A stretch of 64,000 nucleotides of DNA from assembly GCA_016715405.1 (NCBI GenBank), contig JADKAE010000050.1:1-64000 (forward strand), given 5' to 3'. This document shows, one piece after another, positions 59,046 through 64,000 of the stretch; position 1 is the stretch's first letter; the number at the start of each line of letters is the position of its first letter. A model generated the notes under the pieces. It saw only the letters and a list, made by a program, of their open reading frames with translations. It searched no databases and was not told where the DNA came from. Source of the stretch: Saprospiraceae bacterium (lineage in GTDB: Bacteria > Bacteroidota > Bacteroidia > Chitinophagales > Saprospiraceae). A program made the translations under genes and the position numbers.

Positions 59046-60950
59046 ATGGGAAAATCATTTTATTGGCTGGCCCTGGCAGCCGGCCTCATATGGGGGCAAG
59101 TAGCCCCGGCGCAGACTATTACACTCAGTATGCCTGATACTAGTGTACTAAATGGAACCACGCTCGCTCTCGACATCACTTGCACCGATTTTGACTCTAT
59201 CGTCAGCATGCAGTTTTCTATCAACTGGAATACCAGCGTGCTCGATTACCAATCCTTTGAGCGTATCGACCTCGATTATGTGGCTATAGGCGATTTTCAG
59301 GCTGACGACGGCGAACTCCGCTTTTCCTGGTTCGATGTAGCGGGTTTTGGCCAGTCCATACCGGATGGCAGTGTCGTTGTACGTTTGATTTTTGAAGTAG
59401 TAGGCACGCCCGGTTCTTTTACGTTGTTGCCCATTACCGATACGCCCCTTGCTATTCAAATTTTTACGGCGGGAAGCATGCCCGGACTTTACGATCCGGT
59501 TGCCCTGCAGCAGGACACAGGCCGGGTGGAAGTCATCTCCCCGGCCGATGTCGAAGTCAGTGTTACCAGTGTGCGCTGTTTTGGCGAAAACAACGGTGCA
59601 ATCGATGTGACCATTGCCGACGCGCCTTCGGGTTATACCCTCCAATGGACCGGCCCCGGCAATTTCACTGCCAATACAGAAGACCTGGCAGGTCTGGAAG
59701 CGGGCGACTATACGCTTTTTTTGCGCGATCAGGATGGACAGGTGATCTATCAGGTCACGTATACGATTGTCGGTCCCGCTTTGCTAATATTAGAATCGCT
59801 CGATGTTACAGACGCTTTTTGTGAAGAACCTGTCGGTAGCCTGATTACTTTTGTTTCGGGCGGTGTGACGCCTTATTCGCTGGATATTGGCAATGGTCCA
59901 GTGGCTGCAACCCAACTCTCCGGACTTGTGGCAGGTAATTACGACCTGACTATAACCGATGCTAACGGATGCCGCATAGATACTTTGTTTGTGATAGGCG
60001 GCCCGGTGTCGCCAATAGTCAATTTATCCGATACCACTACTTTTTGCATCGGACTTACCGGCCTGCTCGAAGCCGGTGATCACAGCAGCTATCAATGGTC
60101 GACCGGCGAAACCACACCTGATATAAGCGTGACCGATGCGGGAGCTTATAGCGTAACCGTAACGAGCAGCGAAGGATGCCAGGCAGCTGATACCACCCTC
60201 GTCGTATTCTCCAGCGATGTCAACCTGAGCTTTAGCAATATTGTCACCTTGCTTTGCCAGGGCGATTCACTGCAATTGCAGGTTAGTGGAGCCAGTACGT
60301 ATAGCTGGATCGACACATCGGGCACGCTCAGCGCACTCGATACGCCGTTTCCGTATGCCAAACCCCAAGTTACAACCACCTATACCGTTATTGGCGTGAG
60401 TGCCTGCGGAACGGATACCGCCTCTATCGAAGTAGAAGTATACCCTGTGACGGCCACGGCTGGCCCTGATACTTGTATCGGCAGAGGAGTGCCGCTGCAG
60501 CTCTACGCCTCGGGAGGAGAATTTTATCAGTGGGCCGACGCCGAGTATCCGGTCAGCAACCCGTTTATTCCCAATCCCATTGTAGAACCCGAAGACAGCA
60601 TCGACTACATTGTCACGATAGTTGACTCCAACGCCTGCGTGATTCGCGACACCATTAGTGTAATGGTGGGAACCAACCCGCTGGATATTACCCGCATTAA
60701 CCTGATCACACCCAATGACGACGGTAAAAACGACGGGTTAGATTTCGGCAGTATAGGCAAATACGGGCCCAACAGCCTCAGAGTGTATAATCGCTGGGGC
60801 GACCTGGTTTACCAAAAAGTGGACTATCAAAGTGACGACGAACGTTTTGACGGCACTTCGAAGGGACAACCGCTTCCTGCCGGGACTTATTATTATGTAT
60901 TAGCCTTCAAGACGGGCACCATCAAACAAGCGCTTACGATAGTGCGGTAA
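59046..60950 (+). CDS. T9SS type B (gliding-motility C-terminal domain) protein with cohesin-like N-terminus
   Basis: This 634-residue exported protein has a signal peptide ending PAQ, followed by a cohesin-like sandwich (~25-160: FDSIVSMQFSINWNTSVLDY, ELRFSWFDVAGFGQSIPDGS). Two SprB-like repeats follow (AIDVTIADAPSGYTLQWTGP and LITFVSGGVTPYSLDIGNGP), then Ig-like domains with YQWSTGETTPDISV. The final ~95 residues are the gliding-motility-associated/T9SS type B sorting domain (INLITPNDDGKNDGLDFG, NSLRVYNRWGDLVYQKVDYQ and PAGTYYYVLAFK). Type B cargo typically needs a PorP/SprF partner, and one follows 10 bases downstream. The cohesin-like fold also recurs in the upstream giant protein. Confidence 0.9.
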   Translation: MGKSFYWLALAAGLIWGQVAPAQTITLSMPDTSVLNGTTLALDITCTDFDSIVSMQFSINWNTSVLDYQSFERIDLDYVAIGDFQADDGELRFSWFDVAGFGQSIPDGSVVVRLIFEVVGTPGSFTLLPITDTPLAIQIFTAGSMPGLYDPVALQQDTGRVEVISPADVEVSVTSVRCFGENNGAIDVTIADAPSGYTLQWTGPGNFTANTEDLAGLEAGDYTLFLRDQDGQVIYQVTYTIVGPALLILESLDVTDAFCEEPVGSLITFVSGGVTPYSLDIGNGPVAATQLSGLVAGNYDLTITDANGCRIDTLFVIGGPVSPIVNLSDTTTFCIGLTGLLEAGDHSSYQWSTGETTPDISVTDAGAYSVTVTSSEGCQAADTTLVVFSSDVNLSFSNIVTLLCQGDSLQLQVSGASTYSWIDTSGTLSALDTPFPYAKPQVTTTYTVIGVSACGTDTASIEVEVYPVTATAGPDTCIGRGVPLQLYASGGEFYQWADAEYPVSNPFIPNPIVEPEDSIDYIVTIVDSNACVIRDTISVMVGTNPLDITRINLITPNDDGKNDGLDFGSIGKYGPNSLRVYNRWGDLVYQKVDYQSDDERFDGTSKGQPLPAGTYYYVLAFKTGTIKQALTIVR

Positions 60951-60960
60951 TGTCTGACCT

Positions 60961-61890
60961 ATGAAAAAACTACTACTACTCTTTGTTTTATCCATCCCTG
61001 TGGGGCTTTGGGCGCAACAACTCCCCGAAAGAAGCCCTTTCGGAGAAACCGGTTTTTTGTGGAATCCTGCCATGACGGCTCCCTGGAACTACTATGAAAT
61101 CGACGCCGGCTTTCGCCAGGAATGGCTCGGCTTTGAAGATGCCCCGCAAACCGCTTATCTGGGTATTCAATATCCTTTCGAAAAAGAAAATATGAGCCTG
61201 GGCGGTTATTTTATGCACGATGCCGTCAATCCTATCAAGACCAATACGTTTGCTTTGACCTATGCCTACAAACTGGAGCCGGGGTTCAAACGCTATGACC
61301 AGCTATCCATAGGTTTAATGGGAAGTGTTACCCACATATTTGTAGACGGCCTCGACGTAGTGGTGAAAGACCCCGACGACGACTATGTGCCGGTGGGAGA
61401 AAACAACAAATTATCGCCCAATGTGGGCTTCGGGGTGTTTTATATTTCCCAGGTGCGCGATCCCTATAAAAAAAATGCCCTGTATGCCGGCTTGGGATGT
61501 ACACAGTCGATCCCTTCAAATGTCATCTTCGACCAAACCGGCAGCTTGGGCAACTTCAAAAGAGCCTTGCACGGCAATGCCCTTTTTGGAGCACGTATAA
61601 TCAAGGAATCTATGCTGCTTGAACCCTCGATTTGGGTAAATTACAGCGTTGTGAATAGGTTAAATGTCAATCTTTCCTTCCGTATCGAGCAGTTTGACTC
61701 ATTTTGGGCGGGCTTGACTTACACCACCAATCAAACCCTTGCCTTACAGGTAGGTTCGGTATTTAACAAGGGATTTGTAAAAGACGGCTCGTTGCGGGTA
61801 GGGCTACTTGGCTCTTATAATATCGGTACTTTTGGCCAAGCTCGCGGATTGGGCTTCGAATGTTACCTCGCCTATCGCTTTGAATTGTAG
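60961..61890 (+). CDS. PorP/SprF family type IX secretion membrane protein
   Basis: This 309-residue outer-membrane beta-barrel protein has a signal peptide ending WAQQ. Its N-terminus carries the family phrase TGFLWNPAMTAPWNYYEIDA, close to the usual NPA-x-A motif, and RQEWLGFEDAPQTAYLGIQY, matching the RxQW-type motif. The end, LGFECYLAYRFEL, finishes with an aromatic/leucine barrel signal. Members are required for secretion or surface attachment of T9SS type B proteins, such as SprF for SprB. It lies 10 bases after the type B cargo gene in an evident operon. Confidence 0.92.
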   Translation: MKKLLLLFVLSIPVGLWAQQLPERSPFGETGFLWNPAMTAPWNYYEIDAGFRQEWLGFEDAPQTAYLGIQYPFEKENMSLGGYFMHDAVNPIKTNTFALTYAYKLEPGFKRYDQLSIGLMGSVTHIFVDGLDVVVKDPDDDYVPVGENNKLSPNVGFGVFYISQVRDPYKKNALYAGLGCTQSIPSNVIFDQTGSLGNFKRALHGNALFGARIIKESMLLEPSIWVNYSVVNRLNVNLSFRIEQFDSFWAGLTYTTNQTLALQVGSVFNKGFVKDGSLRVGLLGSYNIGTFGQARGLGFECYLAYRFEL

Positions 61891-61936
61891 CGAATCATTA
61901 AATTTGCTGCATGACCAAAGTGGTTGCAAAGCGATT

Positions 61937-62515
61937 ATGTCTGACAACTCAACAAAAAAGCAAATTATCCTTGAAGCCGCCGCCCGCTTGTTTCGCGATA
62001 AAGGCTACTCCGCCACGTCTATGCGCGACCTGGCTGACGCGGTGCAGCTCAAGGCTTCGAGCTTATACAATCATATCGCCTCGAAAGAAGAAATTCTTCA
62101 GACAATATGCTTTGACAATGCCCATCGATTTTTAGCGGGTATGACGGAAATAGAGCAATTGCAGGTAAGCGCAACCCACAAAATCGAAGCCCTTATTCGC
62201 CTCCATATTCACATCGCCAAAGAAGACCTTACTTCGGTAACCGCTTTTAATGACGAGTGGCGACATCTCAGCGAACCACACCTTGGCAACTTCAAATCGC
62301 TGCGTAAATCTTACGAAAGCCGGTTTAAAGCTATCATAGAGGCGGGTATTCAGGCCGGCGAACTCAGACCGCTACATGCTTCAGTGCTGCTCTATACGCT
62401 GTTTTCATCCGTAAGGTGGTTGTACGATTGGTTTAAACCGGAGCGAAGCCTGAGTGCTGATATGCTGGAAAGTGAAATCATTACCATATTGCTAAATGGC
62501 ATGATATTGAAATAA
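61937..62515 (+). CDS. TetR/AcrR family transcriptional regulator
   Basis: The 192-residue repressor has the N-terminal DNA-binding domain STKKQIILEAAARLFRDKGY, with HTH residues SATSMRDLADAVQLKASSLY, and then YNHIASKEEILQTIC. The ligand-binding domain contains VRWLYDWFKPERSLSADMLE. The frame is open from 61808, inside porP/sprF, but the ATG at 61937 gives the normal start. A palindrome fitting a TetR operator overlaps the paaA promoter at 63333-63348, so it probably controls phenylacetate catabolism, as TetR-type PaaR regulators do in other bacteria. Confidence 0.88.
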   Translation: MSDNSTKKQIILEAAARLFRDKGYSATSMRDLADAVQLKASSLYNHIASKEEILQTICFDNAHRFLAGMTEIEQLQVSATHKIEALIRLHIHIAKEDLTSVTAFNDEWRHLSEPHLGNFKSLRKSYESRFKAIIEAGIQAGELRPLHASVLLYTLFSSVRWLYDWFKPERSLSADMLESEIITILLNGMILK

Positions 62516-62576
62516 TGCCACATACAGGAACCCAAATTCCCTCTTGTGTCGTTATTGAAAGTATTAATTATAAAGT

Positions 62577-63311
62577 ATGGACTTCTTCAATGTATCTATG
62601 CCCTACACTACTGTCCAGCCGGAAACCCTCGACGGACTGCTGGCCGATGGGTGGCGTATCCTAAGCAAGGGATTCGTGCGGCATAGCCATGCTTTAGCGG
62701 ATGAATCAGAATTGCCCAATGACGATAATTGGTGCCGCACAATCCCCGTTCGTATTCGCCTCAGCAATTTTCGACTTTCAAAAAGCCAGCGCCAACTCAT
62801 GCGTCGCAACAGCGACCTGCATGTCAATATTCAACCCATCCAGGTGGATGCCGATAAACACCTGCTTTTTAATAAACACTACCTCCAGCGGTTTAAAAAA
62901 CTCAACGCCATCCATGTTTTTCTACGGGCGGATTCGGCTACCAGCCCATGCGAAGGTATCGAGTTTAATGTGTGGAAAGACGGCAGGCTTATTGCCTATA
63001 GCACCATCCACGTAGGTCGGGAAGGAGTATCAAGTACGTATGCTTTTTACGACCCCGACGAATCCAACCGCAGTCTGGGCGTATTTACCATGCTCCTCGA
63101 AATCAACTACGCCCAGCAAAATGGAAAGGCCTTTTATTACCCCGGCTATGTGTACGACAAGCCATCGAAGATGGATTATAAAAGAAATTTTTTCGGTATA
63201 GAATATTACAATTGGAAAAACAAGTGGGCCCCTTTCCAGCGAGGCACCACCCCCGAATTGCCTCCCGAGGTTTTTCCGGAAATCAGCATAAGCGATAAAT
63301 CTCAGCAGTAA
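62577..63311 (+). CDS. Arginyl/leucyl-tRNA-protein transferase-like (Ate1-type) protein
   Basis: The 244-residue protein resembles the catalytic GNAT-like half of Ate1/Bpt transferases, which add an amino acid from tRNA to protein N-termini for degradation. Matching stretches are KHYLQRFKK, IEFNVWKDGRLIAYSTIHVG, YAFYDPDESNRSLGVFTMLL and KAFYYPGYVYDKPSKMDYKRNF. The N-terminal Cys-rich domain of classical Ate1 (paired CxxC motifs) is missing. It could be a shortened transferase or a related acyltransferase with another substrate. A second possible start is the Met at 62598. It follows TetR by 61 bases on the same strand. Confidence 0.7.
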   Translation: MDFFNVSMPYTTVQPETLDGLLADGWRILSKGFVRHSHALADESELPNDDNWCRTIPVRIRLSNFRLSKSQRQLMRRNSDLHVNIQPIQVDADKHLLFNKHYLQRFKKLNAIHVFLRADSATSPCEGIEFNVWKDGRLIAYSTIHVGREGVSSTYAFYDPDESNRSLGVFTMLLEINYAQQNGKAFYYPGYVYDKPSKMDYKRNFFGIEYYNWKNKWAPFQRGTTPELPPEVFPEISISDKSQQ

Positions 63312-63332
63312 CCCCCCTTGTTTCCGAACAAT

Positions 63333-63348
63333 ACGAACGAATGTTCGT
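63333..63348 (+). promoter_or_regulatory. TetR-type operator in the paaA promoter
   Basis: ACGAACGAATGTTCGT has perfect 6-base inverted arms, ACGAAC and GTTCGT, around a 4-base spacer. It lies where the -33 element would be relative to the -7 element at 63366, so a bound repressor would block polymerase. The nearby TetR gene (61937-62515) is the obvious candidate protein. Confidence 0.55.
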
Positions 63349-63365
63349 TTTTATATAAAAAGCGC

Positions 63366-63373
63366 TATATTTG
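63366..63373 (+). promoter_or_regulatory. -7 promoter element of paaA
   Basis: TATATTTG matches the Bacteroidota TAnnTTTG element exactly. It lies 25 bases before the paaA start codon. Confidence 0.6.
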
Positions 63374-63397
63374 TACCGTAAAAAAGCCGCGGCAGCT

Positions 63398-64000
63398 ATG
63401 AATGAGTTGACCTTAGAGCAAGAATTTCAGGCAAAAATCGATGCGGATCTCAAAATAGAGCCCAAAGATTGGATGCCCGATGCCTATCGCAAAACCCTGA
63501 TCAGGCAGATCTCCCAACACGCCCACTCCGAAATTGTCGGCATGTTGCCCGAAGGCAACTGGATATCGCGCGCGCCCTCGCTGCGCCGCAAGGTAGCTTT
63601 GCTGGCCAAAGTTCAGGATGAAGGCGGGCACGGCCTCTACCTCTACAGCGCCACCGAAACGCTGGGCATAGACCGCGAAGAGCTCATCGAAGACCTGCAC
63701 AGCGGCAAAGCCAAATACAGCAGCATTTTTAACTACCCATCATTGAATTGGGCCGACATCGGCGCTATCGGCTGGCTGGTTGACGGCGCTGCCATCATGA
63801 ACCAGGTGGCACTATGCCGTACTTCTTACGGCCCCTACGCCCGGGCTATGGTGCGCATTTGCAAAGAAGAAAGCTTTCACCAGCGGCAGGGCTACGAAAT
63901 ATTGCTCAGTCTGTGCCGCGGTACGGAAGTACAAAAACGCATGGCCCAGGATGCCATCAACCGCTGGTGGTGGCCCTCGCTGATGATGTTCGGCCCGCCC
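63398..64000 (+). CDS. paaA: 1,2-phenylacetyl-CoA epoxidase catalytic subunit PaaA (3'-truncated by window)
   Basis: PaaA is the diiron subunit of the PaaABCE monooxygenase that epoxidises the ring of phenylacetyl-CoA. The first 201 of about 310 residues are present. Both diiron motifs are seen: E75-G-G-H78 in AKVQDEGGHGLYLY and E158-S-F-H161 in CKEESFHQRQGYEIL. Other matching stretches are HSEIVGMLPEGNWISRAPSL and NRWWWPSLMMFGPP. The start at 63398 (NELTLEQEFQAKIDADLKI) follows the exact TATATTTG promoter element. The rest of the paa operon presumably lies to the right. Confidence 0.95.
   Translation, partial: MNELTLEQEFQAKIDADLKIEPKDWMPDAYRKTLIRQISQHAHSEIVGMLPEGNWISRAPSLRRKVALLAKVQDEGGHGLYLYSATETLGIDREELIEDLHSGKAKYSSIFNYPSLNWADIGAIGWLVDGAAIMNQVALCRTSYGPYARAMVRICKEESFHQRQGYEILLSLCRGTEVQKRMAQDAINRWWWPSLMMFGPP

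Overview
The window looks like a chromosome fragment of a Bacteroidota bacterium, most likely a Saprospiraceae/Lewinella-type lineage. This is inferred from many secreted proteins with type IX secretion (T9SS) C-terminal sorting domains, a PorP/SprF membrane protein next to SprB-repeat and gliding-type C-terminal proteins, DUF3078 and DUF5916 proteins, and TAnnTTTG-type -7 promoter elements. No tRNA, rRNA, CRISPR array or integrase was found.

Sequence quality shapes what can be read. From 1 to about 7.7 kb almost every gene is broken many times, so only fragments of a DPP-IV peptidase, a PAP2-like phosphatase, an acetyltransferase-like protein, a thioredoxin-like lipoprotein, MarC and TauE/SafE membrane proteins can be named. 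Between 7.9 and 16 kb there are fewer breaks (M28 peptidase; ice-binding-type adhesin). From 16 kb onward most genes are clean, but pepP-like, rpoN, yihY-like, the erythromycin esterase homologue, the FG-GAP protein, the M60 peptidase, the DUF5916 protein and the cyclase each carry one or two frame breaks, most of them in short A, T or G runs. I read these mainly as base-calling indels, not as biology.

Layout: 1-7.8 kb, degraded fragments. 7.9-10.1 kb (-), M28 peptidase. 10.4-16.1 kb (+), T9SS ice-binding-like adhesin. 16.0-24.3 kb (-), mfd, a serine hydrolase, rlmN and an aminopeptidase P. 24.7-29.2 kb (+), rpoN, an ECF sigma factor, a small protein, an MscS-type channel and DUF3078. 29.7-31.0 kb, an AT-richer stretch with a YihY protein, a ferritin-like remnant and a 38-aa membrane peptide. 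31.1-33.3 kb, a TonB-like protein (-) and an erythromycin esterase homologue (+). 33.5-42.5 kb (+), three T9SS cargo proteins (FG-GAP, beta-propeller, M60 peptidase). 42.6-45.9 kb, an SDR (+) and DUF5916 (-). 46.0-50.1 kb (+), a soluble-adenylyl-cyclase-type cyclase/ATPase/TPR protein. 50.4-61.9 kb (+), a giant Kazal/SprB-repeat adhesin, a cohesin-like T9SS type B protein and PorP/SprF. 61.9-64.0 kb (+), a TetR regulator, an Ate1-like transferase and the start of paaA.

The most interesting locus is 50.4-61.9 kb, a three-gene surface system. A 2851-aa protein combines dockerin-like loops, cohesin-like sandwiches, four Kazal inhibitor domains and 18 SprB-type repeats. A second protein carries a cohesin-like N-terminus and a gliding-type sorting domain, and a PorP/SprF protein probably anchors them. 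Next in interest is the cyclase, whose paired catalytic domains divide the active site as in mammalian soluble adenylyl cyclase but change the two bicarbonate-site residues. Noncoding DNA also carries repeat families: low-complexity phrase repeats, a shared hairpin sequence, a 162-bp dyad element and a leader-like block placed about 32 bp before two start codons.
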